A stretch of 17,071 nucleotides of DNA, taken from Desulfobacteraceae bacterium. GTDB taxonomy: Bacteria; Desulfobacterota; Desulfobacteria; Desulfobacterales; Desulfosarcinaceae. The notes beneath the pieces were generated by a model. The model did not search any database, was not told the origin of the DNA, and saw only the letters and a list, made by a program, of their open reading frames with translations. Of this stretch, positions 1 to 7,349 are shown in pieces. The stretch's first letter is position 1, and each line of letters opens with the position of its first letter. The position numbers and the translations under genes are program-made. The stretch covers positions 1 through 17,071 of the forward strand of contig JALVQM010000152.1 in assembly GCA_027025615.1 (NCBI GenBank). The letters are read 5' to 3'.

Positions 1-1
1 C

Positions 2-283
2 AGTCCTGCTTTCCAAAGTACTGAAAAGAGCCTGCGGCAGGCCCGCGATTTTGCCCTGGCCTGCCAGATCAAGGCTGCCCTGGTTGATCAGTGGCCTAAT
101 GTGAAAGTTGCCTGTCGTTATGGGAACCTGATCGTTTATACCAAGGATAAAGAGGCCAAGTCCGGCAAACTGCGCAAGCACTTGAAAGATATATGTGAAA
201 GGCTAGACTTATGTGGCAGCCTGAAAGACCTCCACAACCTTGAGGTGCACAAGAGTTCCCGGCCGCCGGCCGATGCTGTTTAA
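2..283 (+). CDS. C-terminal part of a cytidylate-kinase-like protein (5' truncated by window edge)
   Basis: The reading frame is open from the first bases of the window to the TAA at 281–283, so this is the 3' end of a longer gene. A GTG at 101 is only an internal Val codon. The visible 93 residues resemble the C-terminal tail of the next gene: a helix with an LACQIKAAL-like core, a strand pair (VKVACRYGNLIVYT), a Lys-rich linker and a final strand ending in LEVHK. The next gene has LAAKVKTIL, VNVQARDGRVVVTT and FVEVHI at matching places. This alpha/beta tail looks BON-like and follows the kinase domain in delta-proteobacterial Cmk2-like proteins (family knowledge). The kinase domain itself lies outside the window, so its motifs cannot be checked. 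Only 49 bp separate it from the next gene, which points to a tandem paralogue pair in one operon. Confidence 0.6.
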   Translation, partial: SPAFQSTEKSLRQARDFALACQIKAALVDQWPNVKVACRYGNLIVYTKDKEAKSGKLRKHLKDICERLDLCGSLKDLHNLEVHKSSRPPADAV

Positions 284-294
284 AGAGGGTTTCC

Positions 295-317
295 GAATAA
301 CAGCATGATGGTTATTC
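295..317. repeat. 7-bp inverted repeat between the two kinase-like genes
   Basis: GAATAAC (295–301) and GTTATTC (311–317) are perfect inverted repeats with a 9-nt spacer. They lie just before the AAGGAG ribosome binding site (320–325) of the gene starting at 333. No T-tract follows, so it is not a classical terminator. It could be a leader hairpin that tunes translation, or an operator. The arms are short and chance is possible. Confidence 0.35.
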
Positions 318-332
318 AACAAGGAGTATATC

Positions 333-1160
333 ATGTCAATTGTCATAATTTCTGCCGACAACAATGAGTCAGAAGCAAAAATTGCCGTGCAAACAGCCGA
401 TGCGCTTGGCTACGGTAAACTCGGGCCTGAGTTTATCAGTGAGATAGCCGGTAAATACGATATAGAAGAAGAAAAATTAAGGGAAGCATTGACCAATACA
501 CCTTCGCTGTTGCGGGGAATGCCTCCCAAAAAGTGGCAATATTACCTTGCCTGTATTGAAGCCGAAGTACTCCAGCGCCTGGTAGATGATGAGCTGGTCT
601 GCTGGTCGCTTGCCGCTCACCTGTATGTTTTGGGGGTGTCCCATGCCCTGAAAGTCAGGCTTATATCAGATAATGAGCAACAGGCAGAAATTATAGCAAA
701 AGAGCAAGGAACCACCCTTCAGCGGGCCAAAAAATTGCTGGCCAAGGAAAATCGACGCCGGGTTCAGTGGTGCCAGGCAGCCTGGGGGCAGGATGAAACC
801 GATCCGGCGATGTACGACCTTGTCATCAATCTTGATCAGATAGACCCGGATGAAGCGGCTAAAACCATTGCCAAGGCAGTTGGTTACCGAAAATTCAAAC
901 CCATGACGTATTCCAGGAAATGTCTTGCCAACCGCCTGCTGGCAGCCAAGGTAAAAACAATATTGTTGAAAACAATGACTGATGTCAATGTTCAGGCCAG
1001 AGACGGCAGGGTAGTGGTGACCACCAAGGCTTTGAAGCGGGAAAAACAGAAAAAGACAGTGGCCATCAAGGAAATGGCCGGCGCTGTTGAAGGGGTTAAT
1101 TTTGTTGAAGTTCATATTAATAATGACATTTTCAGCGAGGCTGCCCAGAGTCTGCGCTGA
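333..1160 (+). CDS. Cytidylate-kinase-like (Cmk2-type) protein with degenerate P-loop and BON-like tail
   Basis: A 275-aa soluble protein with an AAGGAG ribosome binding site 7–8 nt before the ATG. Residues 1–185 keep the outline of the Cmk2-type nucleotide kinase family: an N-terminal strand, ADALGY then a GPEFI helix (where relatives have a YxxRELI-like segment), a V-x-L-I strand near 108–112, a Lys/Arg-rich lid helix (about 125–145), and WGQDETDPAMYDLVIN (151–166), which matches the family's GxDWxDPxxYDLVIN signature. The ATP-binding loop is not there: family members have a Gly-rich GSGGR-type loop, but residues 7–17 read SADNNESEAKI with no glycine. The GR pair of the next strand also seems replaced (SL, 92–93). 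Residues 195–262 form the BON-like tail shared with the gene upstream. Phosphoryl transfer is therefore unlikely, and a regulatory or ligand-binding role is inferred. It is followed by a response regulator and a histidine kinase. Confidence 0.7.
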   Translation: MSIVIISADNNESEAKIAVQTADALGYGKLGPEFISEIAGKYDIEEEKLREALTNTPSLLRGMPPKKWQYYLACIEAEVLQRLVDDELVCWSLAAHLYVLGVSHALKVRLISDNEQQAEIIAKEQGTTLQRAKKLLAKENRRRVQWCQAAWGQDETDPAMYDLVINLDQIDPDEAAKTIAKAVGYRKFKPMTYSRKCLANRLLAAKVKTILLKTMTDVNVQARDGRVVVTTKALKREKQKKTVAIKEMAGAVEGVNFVEVHINNDIFSEAAQSLR

Positions 1161-1220
1161 TGTTTGAATCATCCAAAAGATGAATGGCTCGAAACAACCG
1201 GAACATCTTTAGGAGGCTTT

Positions 1221-1622
1221 ATGTCTGAAACATTGAAAATCATGTTGCTGGATGATGAGCCCATCGTGGGCAAGCGCCTTAAGCCGGCCCTTACAAAGCT
1301 TGGTTGTGAAGTGGAGGTGTTTGAAAATCCTGTCGAAGCCATGGCAAGGATCGACCAGAAATGTTTCGATATTGTCGTAACGGATATCAGAATGGATGAG
1401 ATGGACGGCCTGCAAGTCCTGGAACGGGTGCTTTCAAAATGGCCGGAGACAAAGGTTATCATGATTACCGGTTACGCCATGATGGCTCTTGCCCGTGAAT
1501 CCATGGAAAAGGGGGCTTTCGATTTTATCGCCAAACCGTTCAGGCCCGATGATTTGCGCCGGGTTATCGCCAAGGCAGCCAAAGCGCTTGGCTCTCCGAT
1601 TGATTTCAATCCTGCAGGCTAG
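1221..1622 (+). CDS. Single-domain response regulator (CheY-like receiver)
   Basis: A 133-aa receiver domain with no output domain. The acidic pair D11/D12, phosphoacceptor D55 (in VVTDIRM), T83 (in MITGY) and K105 (in AKPF) are all present, so it should be phosphorylated normally. The ATG at 1221 was chosen because AGGAGG lies at 1211–1216, 4 nt upstream. An in-frame TTG at 1164 would add 19 residues and has no comparable site. It probably takes phosphate from the histidine kinase encoded 103 bp downstream. With no DNA-binding or enzymatic output, it must act through protein contact or as a phosphorelay intermediate. The kinase-like protein upstream is a candidate partner by position only (inference). 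Confidence 0.9.
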   Translation: MSETLKIMLLDDEPIVGKRLKPALTKLGCEVEVFENPVEAMARIDQKCFDIVVTDIRMDEMDGLQVLERVLSKWPETKVIMITGYAMMALARESMEKGAFDFIAKPFRPDDLRRVIAKAAKALGSPIDFNPAG

Positions 1623-1662
1623 ATCTTGAAACAACCCAAAAGCCCTGAAGTGGTGGTCAGCC

Positions 1663-1683
1663 AGACCGGAAAGCTCACGGTCT
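1663..1683. repeat. 6-bp inverted repeat in the gap between response regulator and histidine kinase
   Basis: AGACCG (1663–1668) and CGGTCT (1678–1683) pair around a 9-nt loop. No T-run follows. It is the only structure noticed in the 103-bp gap between the two genes and might modulate the ratio of the two products. The short arms leave chance open. Confidence 0.25.
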
Positions 1684-1725
1684 CCAGAACACGTGGGCTA
1701 ACGTGCATAAACAAGCTTGAGGACC

Positions 1726-3294
1726 ATGACTGAATTTAATAGCTCAGCAGGTGATCATGACCAGGATGAGGGGACGCGTATCCGGAAGGTTTATGATCAC
1801 ATGGAGATAGTCGAAAAGTCGCGTCAGGCCCTGTTGGCCCGTAAGCCTTTCAGTGTCAGGCACCAGATTTACATTGCCTATGCGCTTGTTTTTCTGTTTG
1901 CCGTTGGAGTTGCCACGACCCTTATAACCAATATCTACCAGATTAAAAACGGACTTCAATTTCTTGAATTCGTAAATGATTTTGCCTCTGAAATTCAACA
2001 GGCGCGTAGATACGAGAAAAACTTTTTCCTTTACGGCACCAACCTTGATGACGCCCTGGAAAACATCCATCTGGCGAAAACAATTTTTGATCACAACGCC
2101 GATCAGTTTGCCACAATCATGGGACAGGAAAAACAGCGCTCTCTCCAGGCCAGAATTTCGGCCTACGAGCAATTGCTCGATCGTTTAAAACAAATCCAGC
2201 GCCGCAGTCCTGAACTGCTGACTGATGCAAATTTAATGGCAAGAATTGAAGATGATTTGAGAAAGAACGGCAAAGAGATGGTCGATCTTGCCCAGGGATT
2301 GATCAGGTCCGAAAAAGAAAATTTGTCAATAACCCTGGACCGTTCCAGGGATATTCATATTTTTTCGATGGTTGTCTTGCTGCTTTTCCTGGCAGTCCAT
2401 GTCTATTTGCTGGTGGCAAGGATTTACAGTACCCTGAAACGTTTTTCAAGTTATGCTCAACGCATTGCTGCCGGTGATATCACTCCCATTACTCCAAAGC
2501 GCAGATTCCGGGATGAGTTTACCGAACTGGCAATCGCCATCAACGAAATGATCAAGGAAATGGACGCCCGGGAAGCAGCCCTGATCCAGACCCACAAGAT
2601 GCGGGCGGTTGGAACCTTGACCGCCGGAGTAGCCCACGAGCTGAACAATCCCCTGAACAACATCATGCTTACCATCCACATGTTGATAGAAGATTATCCC
2701 GAGCTGTCAGATGAAGAGCGCCTGGACATGATGCAGGACGTGGCCAATGAAACCGGCCGGGCCAAGAATATTATAGCCAATCTGCTCGATTTTGCCCGTG
2801 AAAGCGCCACTACCATTGAAACCCTGGATTTGGAAAAACTCCTGGAGGATACTATCTCCCTGGCCCAGAACCAGGTACGACTTTCAGGAATCAAGATCGA
2901 ATTGCAGGTTACCGAGAACCTGCCGCAGATTCATGGTGATCGTCAAAAACTCCAGCAGGTTTTCTTAAATCTTATTTTAAACGCTGTCGATGCATCCAAA
3001 AAAGGCGACAAGGTCCAAGTCATGGCCCTGCCGGCCGAAAAGCCAAATCACGTGGCCGTAAAAGTTATTGACTACGGGACAGGCATACCGAAACATATTT
3101 TACCCTCGATTTTCGATCCATTTTTTACCACCAAGGCCAAAGGCAAGGGCACCGGGCTAGGCCTGAGCGTTTCCCAGGGCATCATCGCCAAGCATGGAGG
3201 CCAGATAGAGGTCGCCAGCGAAGAAGGCAGTGGATCTACTTTCACCGTCGTGTTACCGGTTACCACCTTTCCAAAAGAAGTTCCCCTGATCTGA
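1726..3294 (+). CDS. Membrane-bound sensor histidine kinase
   Basis: A 522-aa sensor kinase. A cytoplasmic N-terminal stretch of about 45 residues leads to TM1 (about 49–69), a helical extracytoplasmic sensor (about 70–210) with the RRYEKNFFLYG motif typical of HBM/four-helix-bundle sensors, TM2 (about 211–231), a HAMP linker (about 232–285), a HisKA domain with H304 in GVAHELNNPLNN, and a HATPase domain with N-box NLILNAVDAS (about 415–424), G1 DYGTGIP, F-box FDPFFTTK and G2 GKGTGLGLS. All catalytic boxes are intact, so it should be an active kinase. The most likely phosphate acceptor is the receiver upstream. The ATG at 1726 was chosen over the TTG at 1717. GAGG lies at 1719–1722, unusually close (3 nt), so initiation may be weak or may begin at ATG 1801. 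The ligand is unknown. HBM sensors in other bacteria bind small organic acids (family knowledge). Confidence 0.92.
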   Translation: MTEFNSSAGDHDQDEGTRIRKVYDHMEIVEKSRQALLARKPFSVRHQIYIAYALVFLFAVGVATTLITNIYQIKNGLQFLEFVNDFASEIQQARRYEKNFFLYGTNLDDALENIHLAKTIFDHNADQFATIMGQEKQRSLQARISAYEQLLDRLKQIQRRSPELLTDANLMARIEDDLRKNGKEMVDLAQGLIRSEKENLSITLDRSRDIHIFSMVVLLLFLAVHVYLLVARIYSTLKRFSSYAQRIAAGDITPITPKRRFRDEFTELAIAINEMIKEMDAREAALIQTHKMRAVGTLTAGVAHELNNPLNNIMLTIHMLIEDYPELSDEERLDMMQDVANETGRAKNIIANLLDFARESATTIETLDLEKLLEDTISLAQNQVRLSGIKIELQVTENLPQIHGDRQKLQQVFLNLILNAVDASKKGDKVQVMALPAEKPNHVAVKVIDYGTGIPKHILPSIFDPFFTTKAKGKGTGLGLSVSQGIIAKHGGQIEVASEEGSGSTFTVVLPVTTFPKEVPLI

Positions 3295-3392
3295 ACGGCT
3301 GTTAATTGATTAAGCTTTAATTCCACCTGGCAGGAACTGAAATCCCGGCTGATGCCACGAGGATCGACATTTCCTTTAAGCGAAATTAATTT

Positions 3393-3416
3393 TTGGCTGA
3401 TGGCCAACATTTTCTA
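3393..3416 (+). terminator. Weak terminator-like hairpin after the histidine kinase
   Basis: TTGGC (3393–3397) and GCCAA (3403–3407) form a 5-bp stem with a 5-nt loop, followed by CATTTTCTA, a short T-run. It lies about 100 bp beyond the kinase stop and before the candidate promoter of the next gene, where a terminator would be expected. The stem is short, so efficiency is doubtful. Confidence 0.3.
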
Positions 3417-3420
3417 TTAA

Positions 3421-3449
3421 TTGTATTTTCCTTTTGCCTGGGTTAGAAT
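3421..3449 (+). promoter_or_regulatory. Candidate sigma-70 promoter for the HAD-like gene
   Basis: TTGTAT (3421–3426), a 17-bp spacer and TAGAAT (3444–3449) sit 28 bp before the ATG at 3477. The -10 box is good (5/6); the -35 box keeps only TTG. The position, after a 182-bp gap from the previous gene, supports a new transcription unit here. Confidence 0.45.
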
Positions 3450-3476
3450 GAAGCCCAAAAAGGAGCTATAATTATC

Positions 3477-4223
3477 ATGTCAACCAGATTCCGGGCCCTG
3501 ATTTCGTCAGATTGGAACCAATGTCTAAGTCCCTGCGGTCCTTTTGATCCTCTGGTTTATCATTATCCGGAACTGGAGCCGGCCATTAAAAAGGTGTTTC
3601 TGGACTATACGGGTAATAAAATCAGTCTTTCGACTGCCCTGGATAAAATCAGGGCCTTTGTTAGCGAGCCCCTTAGCTGTTCACGGATGGATGCTTACCT
3701 TGATACAGAGTTCAGTCTCTACCCGGGAGTGCTTGAACTGGTTAAATGGTGCCGTAAAAACGAGGTGGCTTTCATGATCAATACCACCGGTTTCATGGGC
3801 TACTTCCAGCGTCTTTTCGATCGCGGCCTCTTTCCGGTTCCCGACGCCCTGGCCGCAAACAAGATGATTTTTTATTCTAACGCCGAATGCATTCCGGAAA
3901 TAACTTTTGAATTGACTGAAACCAGCGACAAGGGGATCTTTACGGCCGAGGTGGTCCGCAGGTTGGGCCTTGAATTAAACAAGGTGATGGTAATTGGGGA
4001 CAGCGGTGGAGATGGTCCCCATTTCCAGTGGGCAAAGCACAATGGAGCTGTTCTGGTGGCAGCCATGGCCAAGCAGTCGTTGCTGGCCTTTTGCAAGTCC
4101 AGGGAGATAGAGATCGATTTTTTTATCGGTCCTGGTGGGAAAAACCAGGGGTACCGGACGACCTCGGGGGATGCCGACTTTCTAGACCTGTTACCCCTGC
4201 TGAAGGAGATGGTTCGAAGGTGA
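3477..4223 (+). CDS. HAD-superfamily phosphatase-like protein with altered motif I
   Basis: A 248-aa cytoplasmic protein. The HAD fold is suggested by motif I at SSDWNQCLS (D12 the nucleophile), motif II INTTG (about 101–105), a Lys in SDKGIF before motif IV, and motif IV VIGDSGGDGPHF with D175 and D179. A helical cap insert (about 25–80) sits between motif I and the core, as in SerB-like type I members. The second Asp of DxD, the general acid/base, is Asn here (N14), which in characterised HAD enzymes usually lowers or changes activity. A phosphatase acting on a small metabolite is possible, but the substrate cannot be read from sequence. AGGAG at 3461–3465 lies 11 nt before the ATG. It is followed at 43 bp by an unknown gene and then a metallo-hydrolase, probably one operon. 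Confidence 0.65.
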   Translation: MSTRFRALISSDWNQCLSPCGPFDPLVYHYPELEPAIKKVFLDYTGNKISLSTALDKIRAFVSEPLSCSRMDAYLDTEFSLYPGVLELVKWCRKNEVAFMINTTGFMGYFQRLFDRGLFPVPDALAANKMIFYSNAECIPEITFELTETSDKGIFTAEVVRRLGLELNKVMVIGDSGGDGPHFQWAKHNGAVLVAAMAKQSLLAFCKSREIEIDFFIGPGGKNQGYRTTSGDADFLDLLPLLKEMVRR

Positions 4224-4266
4224 CAAAGCCCGGGATACAGGCAATTGACACCAGGGGAAATGTGCC

Positions 4267-4800
4267 ATGGGTCAAATAGTGGATCTGGAGCGCTATCGCC
4301 GTCAGGCCAGGGCTGAACAGGGGTTCAAGGCCTGGCGCATTAGATTTGGTTGGGATTTCGAGCCGGCAACCAGGTTGATGGACATCCCTGACCGGATCCT
4401 GATTGACCAGGCAAGCCCGGGCACTGCCAGCACCATGGCTTTTTACGAGTTGATCATGGGATTGCTGGGCCATCCGCCGCAACTTTCTTTCGAGCAACTC
4501 GACAGTCGTGACCAGTCCCAGGTGTTGGATATTCACCTTTTTCTTGCCGATCATTTCCGTTTTGAGGTCATGTACCGTATAGATTGGCTGGAGAGGTTCA
4601 GCGGAAGACAAATAGCGTTGCTCGACATGGTGCTGGATTTTAAAAAGGTCCAAAACTTTTGCCGGAACGATCCTCCGACTTTGGACAGCAGTCATCCGGC
4701 ATATGACCGTTATCGCCGTTTAATCTTGTTGGACAGACAGGTTATGATCCGCAAATTGATTCCCCAGGCCCTGGAAATTTTTCAGCGTAATCTGGAGTAA
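4267..4800 (+). CDS. Conserved-looking hypothetical protein, 177 aa
   Basis: Not recognised. The product is soluble, with no signal peptide or membrane segment. It begins with a basic, helical stretch (IVDLERYRRQAR), has a mixed middle with aromatic and acidic residues, and ends in long amphipathic helices rich in Arg, Leu and Gln. Two Cys-free halves are separated by a His-Leu-Phe patch (DIHLFLADHFRF, about 88–99), and only one Cys (in NFCRND) is present. A GGGGA stretch precedes the ATG. It sits between the HAD-like gene (43 bp before) and the metallo-hydrolase gene (4 bp after), so co-expression is very likely. Codon use matches the neighbours, which supports a real gene. No function is proposed. 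Confidence 0.75.
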   Translation: MGQIVDLERYRRQARAEQGFKAWRIRFGWDFEPATRLMDIPDRILIDQASPGTASTMAFYELIMGLLGHPPQLSFEQLDSRDQSQVLDIHLFLADHFRFEVMYRIDWLERFSGRQIALLDMVLDFKKVQNFCRNDPPTLDSSHPAYDRYRRLILLDRQVMIRKLIPQALEIFQRNLE

Positions 4801-4804
4801 CCCC

Positions 4805-5476
4805 ATGGACAGCGGTCAGAAGGTTAAAATTGAGTGCCTGGTCACAGGCGTTGATAAAGTCAACACTTATATCCTGGCCTGTTCCCGGACAGGCCAGGCG
4901 GTGATTATAGATCCGGGCGGCGAACCAGAGCAGGTGCTGAAAGTCCTTGACAAGTATGCTTTAAAGGCGATCATGATTATCAACACCCACGGCCACGGTG
5001 ATCATGTGGCAGGGAATCAAGCCCTGAAGAAAATCCTGGATATTCCAACGGCCATGCACCGGCTGGACGATGAATTTTTCCAGGACCAGGAGCTGCGCAG
5101 GGAATTTAAAAGAATCCTGGGACACAGCTGCCCTGAACCTGCAGATATTACCTTCCGGGACGGAGATATTATCACGGTGGGGGATTTGCAGGTGGAAGTC
5201 CTCCATACGCCCGGTCATACCCCGGGTTCAGTCTGTCTGTTGTGTGCCGGCAATTTATTCACCGGTGATACTCTTTTTGTAGGAGATGCCGGCAGGACGG
5301 ATTTGCCGGGTGGCAGCCTGGAACAGCTGCTGGATTCACTTGAGCGCAAAGTAATTACCCTTCCTCTGGATACTAAGGTTTGGCCGGGGCATGATTATGG
5401 TCTGACACCAACTTCCACCATCGGCCACGAAATGCGGGAAAATCCATATATAACAGATTTTATATTGGATACATGA
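4805..5476 (+). CDS. Metallo-beta-lactamase-fold hydrolase, glyoxalase-II-like
   Basis: A 223-aa cytoplasmic enzyme with the complete metal-binding set of the MBL superfamily: THGHGDH (H62, H64, D66, H67), GHTPGS (H138), TGDTLF with the bridging D155, and GHDYG (H196). The FVGDAGRTDLPGG segment and the small size (a little over 200 aa) match the short glyoxalase-II/YcbL-type thioesterases rather than the longer GloB, which carries an extra C-terminal helical domain. It probably hydrolyses a thioester such as S-lactoylglutathione or another small-thiol adduct (family knowledge; substrate unproven). The GGAG ribosome binding site (4794–4797) overlaps the end of the preceding gene, and 4 bp separate stop and start, which suggests translational coupling. 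Confidence 0.88.
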   Translation: MDSGQKVKIECLVTGVDKVNTYILACSRTGQAVIIDPGGEPEQVLKVLDKYALKAIMIINTHGHGDHVAGNQALKKILDIPTAMHRLDDEFFQDQELRREFKRILGHSCPEPADITFRDGDIITVGDLQVEVLHTPGHTPGSVCLLCAGNLFTGDTLFVGDAGRTDLPGGSLEQLLDSLERKVITLPLDTKVWPGHDYGLTPTSTIGHEMRENPYITDFILDT

Positions 5477-5645
5477 AAGTGCCGCAAAAAGTGCACTTGT
5501 AACAAATAGTCTGCAATTTGGGCCTTGCAGCCGTCAGAAGCCTTAAAAATGCAGCGGTCTTTGTCTTTGGCGGCATACGGCAGCAGGAATATTTTCTTTT
5601 TTCCCGGTGATACTTTTGGCGACATCATAAAATCAGGAGGAACTT

Positions 5646-7349
5646 ATGCCCGATATTCAATCCAGGATCGCATCCATACTGACGGAATTGTACGGTGAAG
5701 AGGATGGGAAAAAGGCTCTGGAAAGAATTGAAGCTTTGCTGGCAACATGGCCTGTTCCTGACGGTGGCCGGAATTTTGATTTTTCACAAACCGATCTGGT
5801 TTTGATAACTTACGGCGATAGCTTGCGCAACCATCGACGTCGTCCTCTGCAGGTAATGTATGATTTTGCCCGGCAGCATTTCGAGGGGATTTTTTCGGCA
5901 ATCCACTTTTTGCCCTTTTTCCCGTATTCATCCGATGATGGTTTTTCGGTCAAGGACTATCTCCAGGTTGATCCAAACCTCGGCACGTGGGAGGATATCA
6001 ACAGCTTCAATAGTCATTTTGACCTGATGTTCGATTTTGTCCTCAATCATATTTCCGCCCAGAGTCAATGGTTCAGGTTTTACCTTGAAAACAAGCCCGG
6101 TTTCGAGGATCTGGCCATAGAAATTACCCCCGATACAGATACAAGCCGTGTGGTTCGCCCCAGAGCGTTACCCCTGGCCACCAGTTTCGAAAAAATCGAC
6201 GGTACCAGGGTTGATCTTTGGACCACTTTCAGTGCGGACCAGGTCGATCTGAATTTTAAAAGTATTGATGTGCTGGTAAGGATGATAGATGTAATGCTGT
6301 ATTACGTGCGCCAGGGAGCACGCATTCTCAGGCTGGACGCGGTCGCCTATCTGTGGAAACAAAGCGGTACCAGCTGCATTCATCTTCCCCAGACCCACAA
6401 GGTAATCCAGCTTTTGCGGGCTGTTCTTGATCGCACCCACCCGGAAGTGATCATCATTACTGAAACCAATGTGCCCCACAGGGAAAATATCAGCTATTTC
6501 GGAGACGGGCGCAACGAGGCTCAAATGGTTTACAATTTTACCCTTCCGCCCATGCTGGTGCACACGTTTCTAATCCAGGATGCAAGTGACCTGTCACGAT
6601 GGGCAGCAGGGCTGGAGACTCCCTCACTTCAGACTACATTTTTCAATTTTACAGCTTCCCATGACGGGATCGGTGTGCGTCCCCTGGAAGGTGTTCTGCC
6701 TGCAGAGGCGGTCGAAAGGCTGCTGGAGGCGGTCAAGCAAAACGGTGGGCTGGTTTCCTACAAGGCCAATACTGACGGTACCCGTAGCCCTTACGAGCTG
6801 AATATAACTTATGTGGATGCCATGCGGCGGCCGGGTGGGCAGGATGACCCTTTGCACGCCAGGCGGTTTTTAGCATCCCAGGCCATTCAGCTTTCCCTGC
6901 CGGGGGTTCCGGCAGTTTACATCCACAGTATCCTTGGGTCGAGGAATTATTACGAGGGGGTTGAGCAAAGCGGCCAGGCACGTCGTATCAATCGCCAGAA
7001 ACTCGATTTGCACCGTTTGCAGGCGGAACTGGAAAATCCTTCCAGTTTCAGGTCCAGGATCTTTTACCCGTACCTGAAGATGCTGAGCCTTAGGAGGAGG
7101 CAGCCTGCCTTTAACCCCAAAGCAACGATGAAAGTTTACGATAAAGGAAAAGAACTTTTTGTCTGTTGCCGTTCAAGCCGACAACAGACATTGTGGTGCC
7201 TGGTCAATGTTGCCGATCGGCCGTTTAAAATTTCCCTGAAACCTGAATGCGGCACTGAACTTCTTTATGACCTGGATGGCCAGACAAATGTGGATGCCAG
7301 GGAAATTTCCATGGAACCATACCAGTGGCGCTGGCTTGAAGCTAGGTAA
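5646..7349 (+). CDS. GH13 subfamily 18 sugar phosphorylase (sucrose / glucosylglycerate phosphorylase-like)
   Basis: A 567-aa (beta/alpha)8 enzyme with an ideal AGGAGGA site before the ATG. GH13 landmarks in order: HFLPFFPYSSDDGFSV near the N-terminus, DFVLNHIS (region I), RILRLDAVAY with nucleophile D231, IITETNVPH with acid/base E273, and the NFTASHDGIGVRP region with transition-state Asp D340. The short B-domain, PFFPYSSDDGFSVKDY, and the VAYLWKQSGTSC segment after the nucleophile are typical of subfamily 18 phosphorylases, which cleave an alpha-glucosidic bond with phosphate to give glucose 1-phosphate (family knowledge). The acceptor could be fructose, glycerate or glycerol. No glycosyltransferase or matching synthase is nearby, so the substrate is open. 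A C-terminal beta domain (about 480–567) is present. The gene stands alone after a 169-bp gap, and its last 8 bases overlap the convergent IHF gene. Confidence 0.85.
   Translation: MPDIQSRIASILTELYGEEDGKKALERIEALLATWPVPDGGRNFDFSQTDLVLITYGDSLRNHRRRPLQVMYDFARQHFEGIFSAIHFLPFFPYSSDDGFSVKDYLQVDPNLGTWEDINSFNSHFDLMFDFVLNHISAQSQWFRFYLENKPGFEDLAIEITPDTDTSRVVRPRALPLATSFEKIDGTRVDLWTTFSADQVDLNFKSIDVLVRMIDVMLYYVRQGARILRLDAVAYLWKQSGTSCIHLPQTHKVIQLLRAVLDRTHPEVIIITETNVPHRENISYFGDGRNEAQMVYNFTLPPMLVHTFLIQDASDLSRWAAGLETPSLQTTFFNFTASHDGIGVRPLEGVLPAEAVERLLEAVKQNGGLVSYKANTDGTRSPYELNITYVDAMRRPGGQDDPLHARRFLASQAIQLSLPGVPAVYIHSILGSRNYYEGVEQSGQARRINRQKLDLHRLQAELENPSSFRSRIFYPYLKMLSLRRRQPAFNPKATMKVYDKGKELFVCCRSSRQQTLWCLVNVADRPFKISLKPECGTELLYDLDGQTNVDAREISMEPYQWRWLEAR

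Noticed and set aside
1626..1733. 35-codon frame with a TTG start between the response regulator and the histidine kinase, overlapping the kinase start
   Set aside because: No ribosome binding site, rare start codon and no recognisable sequence. It may help coupling but cannot be supported as a gene.
5477..5498. AAGTGC…GCACTT inverted repeat after the metallo-hydrolase gene
   Set aside because: Six-bp stem with a 10-nt loop and no T-run; too weak to call a terminator.
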